Shown here one piece after another: positions 8,945 to 17,449 of a stretch of 64,000 nt of DNA; position 1 is the first letter of the stretch; each line of letters opens with the position of its first letter. Made by a program: the position numbers and the translations under genes. Source of the stretch: Alicyclobacillus pomorum DSM 14955 (GTDB lineage Bacteria; Bacillota; Bacilli; Alicyclobacillales; Alicyclobacillaceae); NCBI RefSeq assembly GCF_000472905.1, contig NZ_AXAR01000001.1, forward strand, positions 1 to 64,000, given 5' to 3'. The notes under the pieces were generated by a model. That model was given only the letters and a program-made list of their open reading frames with translations. It had not been told where the DNA came from and made no database searches.

Positions 8945-8968
8945 GACACCCGAAAGGGTGTCTTTTTT
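8945..8968 (+). terminator. Intrinsic terminator after the flavin reductase gene
   Basis: GACACCC-GAAA-GGGTGTC forms a 7-bp stem with a GAAA tetraloop followed by six T. Confidence 0.9.
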
Positions 8969-9013
8969 GTATCAAAAATGGGTTCTGCCGTGTACTTGAC
9001 GTGAGGAAAATTC

Positions 9014-9029
9014 ATGTAACCGCTTAACA
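9014..9029 (+). promoter_or_regulatory. cre site (CcpA) of the mannitol operon
   Basis: ATGTAACCGCTTAACA fits WTGNAANCGNWNNCW at every fixed position. It lies 137 bases before mtlA. A possible -10 element (TATTAA) lies near 9051, and TTGTCAC...TGTCACA follows at 9062-9085, which could belong to the MtlR operator. Catabolite control of mtl operons by CcpA is known in Bacillus and Geobacillus. Confidence 0.7.
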
Positions 9030-9165
9030 CGGGCAGCTTGTAGCACAAGGACTATTAAATTTTGTCACGTTGGGCGGTGTCACACGTGAATTTCTTGCGA
9101 TTGAAACGGTCATTTGAACACTTTAAAGTAGCCAACGTAGACGATAGGACAAGGAGGAAAGAGGA

Positions 9166-10653
9166 ATGGCAACCGTGGAAAGCTCAATTCACAAAAACTC
9201 CACAACCGTTGCTTCCAGAGGCAAGACGCAGGCCGGGTTGCAAAGGTTCGGTGGATTCCTGGCTGGAATGGTCATGCCAAACATTCCAGCGTTTATTGCA
9301 TGGGGTCTCATCACGGCGTTCTTTATTCCAACTGGTTGGACGCCGAACGCACACTTGGGGCAGCTTGTCGGACCGTTCGTGAACTTCCTCATTCCAGTAC
9401 TCATTGGTTTCACTGGTGGTAAATTAGTTCACGGCGATAGAGGGGCTGTTGTCGGTGCGCTCGCCACCGCAGGTGTCGCCGTCGGTTCCTCGCAGCCGAT
9501 GTTCATTGGTGCAATGATTATGGGTCCGCTCGGCGGTTACCTCGTGAAAACGCTTGACCGGATGATTAAGGACCGAGTCCCCTCTGGGTTTGAAATGCTA
9601 GTCAATACGTTTTCTGCTGGCATCATCGGTGGCGGCTTGGCCATTCTTGGATTTGAGATAGTAGAGCCTGTCATGATTTTGGTCTCCAACGCGTTGGGTG
9701 CAGCAGCAACGTGGATTACATCTGTTCACCTTCTCCCGTTGATTGCCATCTTCATTGAACCGGGTAAAGTATTGTTTCTCAATAACGCGATTAACCATGG
9801 CATCTTGGACCCGTTGGGCCTTCAGCAAGCCAAGGACACCGGAAAATCAATCTTTTTCCTTTTGGAAACTGATCCTGGACCGGGGCTAGGCATCTTGATA
9901 GCATATTGGTTGTTCGGTAAAGGGACGGTTCGGCAATCAGCACCGGGTGCAATCGTGATTGAATTCTTTGGTGGGATTCATGAGATTTATTTCCCGTATG
10001 TGTTGATGAAACCGATTCTGATTCTTGCTGTCATTGCCGGCGGCATTGCAGCCGATGGAACGTTTATGCTGTTGCATGCCGGACTGGTCGCTACGGCGTC
10101 ACCGGGGAGTATCATCGCAGAAATGATGATGTCGCCACGCGGCGGATACATTCCCGTACTTACCGGTATCTTCGTTGGTGCAGCGGTTTCTTTCATCATC
10201 GCGTCCTTGATCTTAATGCGGTCGCGGGACGAAATCGGCGGTGACTCACTGGCTGAGGCAAAAAGCATGGTCCAAACCATGAAGGCACAAAGTAAAGGTC
10301 TGGCGACGGCGGCTCAAGCTGCAACGCCTGAAGCTAAACCGTCACAACCCGGTAGCACCACATTGTCCGCTCTCCCGGACCGAGTCATCTTCGCCTGTGA
10401 GGCAGGGATGGGGTCAAGTGCGATGGGGGCGTCTCTGTTGCGGAAGAGGCTGACAGATGCGGGTTATAATATCCCGGTAGACCACATGCCCGTCAATCAG
10501 TTGCCCTCTGACGCACAAGTGGTGTTCACCCAAAAGAGCTTATCAGAACGGGCCAGCCAAGTGGCTCCGAGAGCAAAAATCTACATTGTAGATAACTTCT
10601 TGGATAAGACTACGTACGAAGCATTTGTTGAGGACCTAAATCAGCTCAAATAA
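9166..10653 (+). CDS. mtlA: Mannitol-specific PTS enzyme IICB
   Basis: This 495-residue permease imports mannitol and phosphorylates it to mannitol 1-phosphate. The IIC membrane part covers about residues 20-345, with GGIHEIYFPYVLMKP as the typical IIC loop carrying the substrate-binding glutamate. After a linker rich in Ala, Gln and Pro, the IIB domain (about 400-495) carries the phosphocysteine Cys411 in FACEAGMGSSAMG. There is no IIA domain, since MtlF supplies it. AAGGAGG lies 9 bases before the ATG. It is first in an operon with mtlR, mtlF and mtlD, the Geobacillus stearothermophilus gene order. Confidence 0.97.
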   Translation: MATVESSIHKNSTTVASRGKTQAGLQRFGGFLAGMVMPNIPAFIAWGLITAFFIPTGWTPNAHLGQLVGPFVNFLIPVLIGFTGGKLVHGDRGAVVGALATAGVAVGSSQPMFIGAMIMGPLGGYLVKTLDRMIKDRVPSGFEMLVNTFSAGIIGGGLAILGFEIVEPVMILVSNALGAAATWITSVHLLPLIAIFIEPGKVLFLNNAINHGILDPLGLQQAKDTGKSIFFLLETDPGPGLGILIAYWLFGKGTVRQSAPGAIVIEFFGGIHEIYFPYVLMKPILILAVIAGGIAADGTFMLLHAGLVATASPGSIIAEMMMSPRGGYIPVLTGIFVGAAVSFIIASLILMRSRDEIGGDSLAEAKSMVQTMKAQSKGLATAAQAATPEAKPSQPGSTTLSALPDRVIFACEAGMGSSAMGASLLRKRLTDAGYNIPVDHMPVNQLPSDAQVVFTQKSLSERASQVAPRAKIYIVDNFLDKTTYEAFVEDLNQLK

Positions 10654-10660
10654 AGCTGGG

Positions 10661-12694
10661 ATGTCTATGGCACAAGGGTTAAATTCCCGACAAAAATATA
10701 TACTTCATCTGCTGTCCGAACGTGTGGACGTCGGCATCGATGAATTGGTACGTCGACTCGAGGTGAGTCGACGTACCATTCAGCGAGATCTCACAGCGTT
10801 GCAACGCTACCTGAGCCCGTTTGATGTGGAACTGGAAACTGGGGCTGACGTGGTTCGACTGTCGGGGCTTGATACAGAGATTCGTCGGGCCATTGACGCC
10901 ACCGGGAAGCTCCCCTCAACGCTCGCCTTCACATCGAAAAATCGTGCGCTATACGTAGCCCTGGAACTACTGTTGAGCCATGGGCCTTTAAAACTCAGTT
11001 ATCTTGGAAAGAAATTTCATGTTACCAGCGCGAGTATCAGCCATGATTTGGACCAGGTATCGGACTGGCTAAGATCCCGAAAGATGACGCTGATCCGGCG
11101 GCAAGGGTACGGGATTGAAGTCGCTGGCGATGAGGTATCACGTTTAGAAGCGATGGCTGAGCTGATTCATCAGCAGCTGTCGATGAATGAATTCATGTCT
11201 ATATTACGGGGGCAGGCCGACGAGGTCGATGTGCATCCATTCGATGTGTGGCTCACCGAATGGTTCGGGTTCGAGCGTTTAGAGGAAGTCCGCGCTGTGC
11301 TCTCTGAAGAACTTGCAAGCATGGTCCCGCCATTGGACGAGGCAGCATTTTATGGATTCATGTTGCATGTTCTCCTCACGTGCTCACGCATTGAGTCGGG
11401 AGTCCAGATGGATCACGTGGATGGGCAACAAGGCTTGTCCGCGGAGATTGCGCTGTGCACGCGTATCCTGCAACAACTTGTGCCGGATGCCAAACAGGTT
11501 GAGGCTGAAGCCATGTATCTCGCCAAACATTTGCGAGGTGCAAAGGTCCAGATGACGGAAGACAGCCGGATTCTTCCGCTCAACATCACCACAATGGACT
11601 TGGCTTATCACTTAGCCCGCAACCTGAGTGAGACGCTGCAAGTGCCGCTGGCTGAGGACCGCGAATTGTTACTTGGCCTGGCGCAGCATTTGGAACCTGC
11701 CATTTATCGGATGAAACACGGGCTTACCATACGCAATCCACTTTTGGATGAAGTGAAGCGTCGTTATCCATTTTTGTTTGACGCGATGCGTGCTGCCAGT
11801 CAGCAGGTCATTGAACTACATGGGCTGAATGTTCCTGATGCAGAAATCGGGTATCTTACAATGCACCTTGGTGCGGCCCTGGAACGATGGAAGTCTGGTA
11901 ATGTCTGGCGGGTGAAGATTGTTTGTCCAAACGGTATTAGTTCAGCCGAACTGCTTGCAAGTCGTATACGCAATGAGTTTCCACAGGTTCAAGTCGTGAG
12001 TATTAATGCCATAGACACAATCAATGACCAGGACTGTGATTTTATTGTTTCGACAGTGCCCATTCAAGCTCGCATGAGACCCACAATCACTGTGTCCCCT
12101 TTTCTGCACGAAGAAGACGTACTGCGCGTACAAAATGTCATACAAGATTTGGAACGTACATTTACACCGATGAAGCAGCGCTACGCTCAGTTGGAACGAG
12201 ATCCCGTGGATCTCACCACACAACTGGCGGAAGAGTTGTCGAGGCGAGTTCAGGTTTATCGTGCGGGTCCGGATGACGTGACAGAGCTGATCAAGTGGGT
12301 TTCCGAGACTGCTGTCCTCACGGGGGACGCGACCGACGTGAAGGCGGTCGTCTCCGCGATTGAGGAACGTGAACGACTGGGAAGCATTGTCTTGCCGGGG
12401 AAGGCATTCGCTGTCTTACATGCTCGTACTTCTGTGCTCAACCGCTGTCATGTGGCTGTTTATCGGCTTCATTCGCCCATTGCGATGCAAAGTGTGGGTG
12501 AGACGCACGAGGCGGTAGACAGCGCATTGGTGCTCTTGGCACGCAAAGAAGAAGAACCAGCCGTGGTGCACCTGCTCGGGCGGTTGAGTTCTGCACTCGT
12601 CATGGATCCATCCATCGTTGAAACATTGCGGACAGCGCCCGTTGAAGAGGTTCGCCGGAGCGTCTTGGACGCAATGAATCAAACAGAGGAGTGA
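10661..12694 (+). CDS. mtlR: Mannitol operon transcriptional activator MtlR
   Basis: This 677-residue PTS-regulated activator contains, in order, two N-terminal helix-turn-helix domains (about 1-150, including ELVRRLEVSRRTIQRDL), PRD1 and PRD2 (about 190-400, with histidines in MYLAKHLRG and MHLGAALERW contexts), a GatB-like IIB domain (about 405-495) and a C-terminal IIA-like domain (about 530-677). In Bacillus, phosphorylation of the PRDs by HPr and of the IIB/IIA-like domains by MtlA and MtlF sets activity. It lies 7 bases after mtlA. A perfect 14-bp inverted repeat sits in the DNA coding for the first HTH. Confidence 0.96.
   Translation: MSMAQGLNSRQKYILHLLSERVDVGIDELVRRLEVSRRTIQRDLTALQRYLSPFDVELETGADVVRLSGLDTEIRRAIDATGKLPSTLAFTSKNRALYVALELLLSHGPLKLSYLGKKFHVTSASISHDLDQVSDWLRSRKMTLIRRQGYGIEVAGDEVSRLEAMAELIHQQLSMNEFMSILRGQADEVDVHPFDVWLTEWFGFERLEEVRAVLSEELASMVPPLDEAAFYGFMLHVLLTCSRIESGVQMDHVDGQQGLSAEIALCTRILQQLVPDAKQVEAEAMYLAKHLRGAKVQMTEDSRILPLNITTMDLAYHLARNLSETLQVPLAEDRELLLGLAQHLEPAIYRMKHGLTIRNPLLDEVKRRYPFLFDAMRAASQQVIELHGLNVPDAEIGYLTMHLGAALERWKSGNVWRVKIVCPNGISSAELLASRIRNEFPQVQVVSINAIDTINDQDCDFIVSTVPIQARMRPTITVSPFLHEEDVLRVQNVIQDLERTFTPMKQRYAQLERDPVDLTTQLAEELSRRVQVYRAGPDDVTELIKWVSETAVLTGDATDVKAVVSAIEERERLGSIVLPGKAFAVLHARTSVLNRCHVAVYRLHSPIAMQSVGETHEAVDSALVLLARKEEEPAVVHLLGRLSSALVMDPSIVETLRTAPVEEVRRSVLDAMNQTEE
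10746..10778 (+). repeat. Perfect 14-bp inverted repeat inside mtlR
   Basis: TGGTACGTCGACTC and GAGTCGACGTACCA flank a 5-base centre with no mismatch. The repeat lies in the first HTH codons, about 85 bases into mtlR. It could form a strong mRNA hairpin or be a DNA operator, or it could be chance in Arg/Ser/Val codons. Confidence 0.8.
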
Positions 12695-12700
12695 GAGATA

Positions 12701-13138
12701 ATGAAGATCCTTGAAGAATCGAACGTCATGCTGAATGTTGGCAAAGAAGATAAACGCGCCGCCATTGAACGCGTCGGCAAAAAACTTGTGGAGAACGGAT
12801 ATGTCGAAGCTCCTTATATAGAAGGTATGTTTGCGAGAGAAGAATCCATGACCACATACATCGGCAATGGTGTAGCTATTCCTCACAGCATGCCGGAATA
12901 TGTCCAATATATTCGGCATTCCGGTATCGTGATTGCTCAGTATCCAGAGGGTGTTGACTTTGGAAATGGAAACGTTGCGCATCTTGTAATAGGTATCGCT
13001 GGCAAGGGGGATGACCACCTGCAAGTTCTCTCTCAAATCGCGATTGTCTGCCAAGAACAAGAAAACATCGACAAACTGGTGCACGCGACGACCGCTCGTG
13101 AAGTCCTGGAGGTCATTTCTCAAGGAGGATCACTATGA
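12701..13138 (+). CDS. mtlF: Mannitol-specific PTS enzyme IIA
   Basis: This 145-residue phosphocarrier passes phosphate from HPr to the IIB domain of MtlA. The active histidine is His62 in the motif NGVAIPHS, followed by GVDFGNGNVAHLVIGIAGKGDDHLQVLSQIA, as expected for the MtlF/FruA IIA fold. GAGGAGTGAGAG precedes the ATG. Its last codons overlap the mtlD start (ATGA), which suggests translational coupling. Confidence 0.97.
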   Translation: MKILEESNVMLNVGKEDKRAAIERVGKKLVENGYVEAPYIEGMFAREESMTTYIGNGVAIPHSMPEYVQYIRHSGIVIAQYPEGVDFGNGNVAHLVIGIAGKGDDHLQVLSQIAIVCQEQENIDKLVHATTAREVLEVISQGGSL

Positions 13139-14295
13139 GAAAAGCTGTACATTTTGGGGCGGGAAACATTGGCCGCGGTTTCATCGGGCTGCTGCTTCAT
13201 CGAGCTGGCTACGAGGTGGTATTTGCCGACGTCGTGGACACGCTCGTGGACGAGCTCAACGTGTCGAATTCGTATCGCGTGGTGACTTTGGACTCCGAAG
13301 TTCAAACAGAAGTGGTAAATCACGTACGAGCCGTACGGCTTGATTCGGCTGCTTGTAAACAAGAAATCGTTGATGCTTCCATCATTACAACAGCCGTGGG
13401 ACTGAGAAACTTGGTGAGCGTGGCCGAGATCATTGCGGAAGCATTGCGCATGCGCTACCGGCAGAATCCAAGTCAAACGGTAAACATTATGGCGTGCGAA
13501 AATGCAATACGGGCCACCACCACATTGAAGGAGGCTATCCTGAGCCGCTGTGACGATGAGTTGCGTGCCTGGATTGAGTCCACGGTGGGCTTCGCCGATG
13601 TTGCGGTGGATCGGATTGCGCCGAACCGTGAAGGATATGCAACGCAGCCATTGGACGCCGTGGTGGAACGGTATTTTGAGTGGGATATCGAAAAACCTGC
13701 TCTGAAGGGACAAGTTGACATTCCAGGTGCCACCCTTGTGGAGCAGCTCGATCCATATCTGGAACGCAAATTATTCGTACTCAATGGTGCGCATGCCGCT
13801 GCCGCCTATGCAGGATTCCACAAGAATTATGAGACGATTTTAGATGCCATGCAGGATCCGGAAATTTTTCAGATTGTGTCCGATGTTCAGCACGAAGCGA
13901 TTCTCGGACTCATGCACCGCTATCCGCAGTTTCGGGAAAGTGAGTTAACCCAATATGCGGAAAGTGTTCGGGAACGGTTTCTCAACCCGCACATTCGCGA
14001 TGATGTCGCGCGGGTTGGTCGGGATCCTTTGAGAAAGTTGTCTGCAAATGACCGACTCGTCGGTCCGCTGAAATTGGCGCGGGAGGTGACACACGAAACC
14101 CCGGGGCTTGTGACCGCCATCGCCATGGGTTTCGCGTATAACAATCCCGATGATGAGGCGGCGACTCGGCTTCAACAGGGGATCAAAGAAAAGGGTATTG
14201 GTGCTACGCTGGCCAGAGTCACTGGGATTGAAGATGAAGATTTGCTCGACGAAATGACAATGGCGTACTTACGTGTGACGAAGCAACTTGCGTAA
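13135..14295 (+). CDS. mtlD: Mannitol-1-phosphate 5-dehydrogenase
   Basis: This 386-residue enzyme oxidises mannitol 1-phosphate to fructose 6-phosphate with NAD and so closes the pathway started by MtlA/MtlF. The N-terminal Rossmann motif AVHFGAGNIGRGFIG, the ACENAIRAT segment and the C-terminal all-helical domain with FVLNGAHAAAAY are all present, and the length is normal. AAGGAGG lies just before the ATG inside mtlF. No T-rich terminator follows, but a GC-rich stem-loop lies at 14311. Confidence 0.97.
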   Translation: MRKAVHFGAGNIGRGFIGLLLHRAGYEVVFADVVDTLVDELNVSNSYRVVTLDSEVQTEVVNHVRAVRLDSAACKQEIVDASIITTAVGLRNLVSVAEIIAEALRMRYRQNPSQTVNIMACENAIRATTTLKEAILSRCDDELRAWIESTVGFADVAVDRIAPNREGYATQPLDAVVERYFEWDIEKPALKGQVDIPGATLVEQLDPYLERKLFVLNGAHAAAAYAGFHKNYETILDAMQDPEIFQIVSDVQHEAILGLMHRYPQFRESELTQYAESVRERFLNPHIRDDVARVGRDPLRKLSANDRLVGPLKLAREVTHETPGLVTAIAMGFAYNNPDDEAATRLQQGIKEKGIGATLARVTGIEDEDLLDEMTMAYLRVTKQLA

Positions 14296-14310
14296 TGGCG
14301 GAGGTATGTG

Positions 14311-14364
14311 GCCAGGACGGGGATGAGGTGATGATACGAGATACGGTCGCCCACCCCGTCCGGC
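14311..14364 (+). other. GC-rich stem-loop after the mannitol operon
   Basis: GCC-A-GGACGGGG pairs with CCCCGTCC-GGC across a 31-nt loop. There is no T-tract, so it is more likely a 3'-end stabiliser or a poor terminator. Confidence 0.5.
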
Positions 14365-14509
14365 GCGTACGTTGGATTGGAAGGTCAAGCGTGTCGTGGT
14401 ATAGTTGAAAAATCACGTTCTGATGTACGGAGCCATTGAACATGGTCGTGTGTCGGCACGTCGGACAGTCACGCAGAAACATATGACATGTATGGGAGGT
14501 CACATCTTC

Positions 14510-15775
14510 GTGGACGCACGTCATGGTAAGAGTGTACCTTATGTCATTTCCGACGAGGTCGCAAAGACATATGAAACACTGCTGGCAGACGTTCAGGTGA
14601 AAGCTGCACTGCAGTTCACTGAATGGGATCATCAGACGACCATTGAAGATCAGATTCGCATCACGGAGATTCCAGCGCCCCCTTTTATGGAAGAGACGCG
14701 CAAGCTCTATTACCAGGCCTGCTTGGAGGGACTGGGGTTACAAGATGTGACCACTGACGCAGAAGGAAACGTGTTTGGTGTTCGAAAAGGCTCGGGAAAC
14801 GGACCGCGGATCTTTGTTTCGGCGCATTTGGATACGGTTTTTCCTGAGGGAACGGATACCACGGTGAAAGAACGAGACGGGATACTATACGCGCCGGGGA
14901 TTGCCGATGATGGCCGGGGACTCGCTGTGACCCTGGCCGTTCTTCGTGCCCTCAACCACGCCAACATTCAGACGCAAGGGGACATCATCTTTGGTGCGAC
15001 CGTCGGGGAAGAGGGACTGGGGGACTTGCGAGGCGTGAAGGCGTTCTTCCGGGACCATCACGTCGATGGATTCATCTCCATAGAGCCTGATTCACCAGCC
15101 AGGGTGACATATCTGGCGACGGGCAGCCATCGGTATCGAATTACATACCATGGTCCAGGAGGACACAGTTTTGGTGCGTTCGGCATTCCGAGTGCCATAC
15201 ACGCCATGGGACGAGCCATCGCCATGATCTCCGATATTACCGTGCCTGAAGTCCCGAAAACGACGTTCACGGTTGGCACTGTCAGTGGCGGAACATCCGT
15301 CAACACCATCGCAGCGGAAGCACAAATGATGATTGACATGCGTTCCAATTCGGAACAGGCACTGTTGCAACTTGAAGAAGAGGTGTTACGGAGAGTTCGC
15401 CAAGCTGCACAAGAGGAGAACAAACGGTGGAACAGTGATGCCATCACGATCCATATTGAACTGGTAGGCAATCGCCCGGCAGGTTCCCAGTCTTCAGACG
15501 CCATTATTGTTCAGGCAGCCTTGGCCTCTGCTAAAGCCATCGGATTCGAGCCTACACTGGATGGTCCCAGCAGCACCGATTCCAACGTACCCATCAGTTT
15601 AGGGATTCCGGCAGTGACGCTTGGGGGCGGGGGCCAGTGCGGAGGCTTGCACACCTTACAAGAATTCTACGATCCCACCGATGGGCACTACGGTGTCCAA
15701 AAGGTGCTACTCACCGTTCTTGGATTGGTTGGCGTCAAGGATGTGAGTGACCCTTTACTGAAGCCAACGAAGTGA
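14510..15775 (+). CDS. M20-family metallopeptidase
   Basis: About 421 residues of a zinc-dependent aminoacylase/peptidase fold. Metal and catalytic motifs are present: SAHLDTVFP, then GIADDGRG, then GATVGEEGLGD with the catalytic Glu pair, a dimerisation lid domain in the middle and GGGGQCGGLHT near the end. It probably cleaves small peptides or N-acyl amino acids in the cytoplasm. No signal peptide is seen. The open frame extends 35 codons upstream, but GGGAGG lies 10 bases before the GTG at 14510 and homology starts after that. It is a single gene with its own terminator. Confidence 0.9.
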   Translation: MDARHGKSVPYVISDEVAKTYETLLADVQVKAALQFTEWDHQTTIEDQIRITEIPAPPFMEETRKLYYQACLEGLGLQDVTTDAEGNVFGVRKGSGNGPRIFVSAHLDTVFPEGTDTTVKERDGILYAPGIADDGRGLAVTLAVLRALNHANIQTQGDIIFGATVGEEGLGDLRGVKAFFRDHHVDGFISIEPDSPARVTYLATGSHRYRITYHGPGGHSFGAFGIPSAIHAMGRAIAMISDITVPEVPKTTFTVGTVSGGTSVNTIAAEAQMMIDMRSNSEQALLQLEEEVLRRVRQAAQEENKRWNSDAITIHIELVGNRPAGSQSSDAIIVQAALASAKAIGFEPTLDGPSSTDSNVPISLGIPAVTLGGGGQCGGLHTLQEFYDPTDGHYGVQKVLLTVLGLVGVKDVSDPLLKPTK

Positions 15776-15776
15776 G

Positions 15777-15805
15777 GCCTGCCGCACCATGACGGCAGGC
15801 TTTTC
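15777..15805 (+). terminator. Intrinsic terminator after the M20 peptidase
   Basis: GCCTGCCG and CGGCAGGC form an 8-bp stem followed by TTTTCTCG, directly after the stop codon. Confidence 0.85.
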
Positions 15806-15864
15806 TCGTGATGTTCGCACTGTGAGAAGAACGTGAATTTGGTTTTTTCGTTGAGGAGAACCAC

Positions 15865-16002
15865 TCACTTCAACTTTTTGAGGAGCGATGTGGTCCAAGC
15901 CTTGAAACCTTCTACCGATGGCGTCGTACCTTCTTGCCTGCACTTCTTCTTATATAACTCCCAGATGGTTTGCTCGTGGGTCTGGTCCTTGTCTTGTGTC
16001 AT
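15865..16002 (-). CDS. Small basic protein of 45 residues, unknown function
   Basis: A minus-strand frame from ATG 16002 to TGA 15865 encodes a hydrophilic, Lys-rich peptide that begins MTQDKDQTHEQTIWELYKKK and ends in FKAWTTSLLKKLK. GGGGGG sits 5 bases before the ATG, and amphipathic helices are likely at both ends. I know no family for it. The good ribosome binding site and protein-like composition in an otherwise empty 500-bp gap support it as a real gene. The rest of the gap holds a terminator and, at 16090-16200, AT-rich promoter-like DNA. Confidence 0.6.
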   Translation of the reverse strand: MTQDKDQTHEQTIWELYKKKCRQEGTTPSVEGFKAWTTSLLKKLK

Positions 16003-16246
16003 GTTTTCCCCCCATTCATGCGAAACCAGTCTGTACGCTTTCGCTGTGTTCCTTTTAGAGTATTGGCCGTGAGTAGGTGCCGTTATTCCTGATATATCTC
16101 GAGTATTGAAACGTCCGGAGGTTTGTTGTAGAATGACAATATTCTGAATTTCTTATATGAATATTATTTTCAAATAAGAAATCTAAAATAGTGGACCGAC
16201 GCACGAAGGCACATGATGGACTTGTCCTAAAGGCTCCAGCTCATGT

Positions 16247-16260
16247 TGTAAGCGCTTTAC
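16247..16260 (+). promoter_or_regulatory. cre-like site upstream of the acyl-CoA dehydrogenase
   Basis: TGTAAGCGCTTTAC contains the AAGCGCTT core palindrome of cre sites with one deviation at the 3' side. It lies 35 bases before the start codon, a position suited to a CcpA roadblock or repression. Confidence 0.5.
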
Positions 16261-16294
16261 CAATTCTAAGTTTGTGTTAATGGAGGGGATTCGA

Positions 16295-17446
16295 ATGAAC
16301 TTTGAATTACCGGAAGAGATAGTGCAGATGAAGCGAACGATACGCGAGTTCATTGACAACGAAGTTGAGCCGCTCGCGATGCAGATTGAAGAGAACGACC
16401 AAGTGCCGGACACGTTGCTGGAAAAATCGAAGGAGCTTGGTTTGTTTGGTCTCAGCATTCCGGAGGAGTACGGCGGAATGGGGCTGAACATGGTGGGCAA
16501 GTGTGCGTTATTCGAGGAACTCGGCAAGACCATTAACGGGTACACAACCATCCTCGGTGCGCATAACGGTATCGGTTCTGTCGGCATTGTGGAATTTGCG
16601 AATGAAGAGCAAAAGCAACGGTATCTACCGAAAATGGCGAGTGGGGAATACATTGGCGCGTTTGCGTTGACCGAACCTGAAGCGGGATCGAATGCAGCCA
16701 ATTTGAAAACAACCGCGGTCAAAAAAGGAGATAGGTACATCATCAACGGCCAGAAAATATACATCACCAACGCGCCGATTGCGGACGTGTTCACAGTCAT
16801 GGCCGTGACGGACAAGAGCCAGGGTGCCAAAGGGATCACGTCCTTTATTGTCGAGAAGAACTTCCCTGGATTTCACGTTGGAAGTATTGAGAAAAAGATG
16901 GGGTTGCATGGCTCACATACCGCGCAGCTGTATTTCGAAGACCTGGAGGTGCCAGAGGAAAATGTGCTGGGGGTTCCAGGCCAAGGCTACGTCAACGCAT
17001 TGAAGATCTTGGCCAACGGCCGTGCGGGATTGGCGGCGAGGTGCCTTGGATCGTGCCAGTACTTATTAGATAAGTCTCTGGCGTATGCCATCCAGCGAGA
17101 ACAGTTCGGGAAACCCATCTTTGAACAACAAATTATCCAACACTACCTCGCAGAAATGGCCCTGGACATTGAGACGCTTCGCTCCTTCATCTACAGAGTG
17201 GCCTGGATGACTGACCAAGGCATGAATGTCATCAAAGAGGCGGCCATGGTGAAATTGTACGGCTCTGAAGTCTACAACCGGGTGGCGGACAAGGCCGTTC
17301 AAATTCACGGTGGGATTGGCTACATAGCCGAATACCCGATTGAGCGTTTCTACCGGGATGCGCGCATTACGAGAATCTACGAAGGCACGTCGGAAATTCA
17401 AAAGAACATTATTGCTTCGCGGTTGAAGAAAGAATACGAGGGATGA
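16295..17446 (+). CDS. Acyl-CoA dehydrogenase
   Basis: This 383-residue flavoenzyme removes two hydrogens from an acyl-CoA, passing electrons to ETF. Family motifs run through the protein: FALTEPEAGSNA (FAD/substrate loop), YIINGQKIYITN, REQFGKPIFEQQ, and the C-terminal IHGGIGYIAEYPIERFYRDARITRIYEGTSEIQ. The catalytic glutamate of short-chain enzymes fits RIYEGTSEIQ. The start was moved to the ATG with GGAGGGG 6 bases upstream. It lies 3 bases before the CoA-transferase gene, so the two are one operon. Chain length or branching of the substrate cannot be told. Confidence 0.95.
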   Translation: MNFELPEEIVQMKRTIREFIDNEVEPLAMQIEENDQVPDTLLEKSKELGLFGLSIPEEYGGMGLNMVGKCALFEELGKTINGYTTILGAHNGIGSVGIVEFANEEQKQRYLPKMASGEYIGAFALTEPEAGSNAANLKTTAVKKGDRYIINGQKIYITNAPIADVFTVMAVTDKSQGAKGITSFIVEKNFPGFHVGSIEKKMGLHGSHTAQLYFEDLEVPEENVLGVPGQGYVNALKILANGRAGLAARCLGSCQYLLDKSLAYAIQREQFGKPIFEQQIIQHYLAEMALDIETLRSFIYRVAWMTDQGMNVIKEAAMVKLYGSEVYNRVADKAVQIHGGIGYIAEYPIERFYRDARITRIYEGTSEIQKNIIASRLKKEYEG

Positions 17447-17449
17447 ACC

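Noticed and set aside
9062-9085. MtlR operator candidate TTGTCAC-N9-TGTCACA
   Set aside because: It resembles published mtl operators only loosely and its symmetry is poor, so it is mentioned with the cre site but not called.
12416-13713. Two long minus-strand frames opposite mtlR, mtlF and mtlD
   Set aside because: The sense genes are unmistakable. The antisense frames are His/Cys/Phe-rich shadows.
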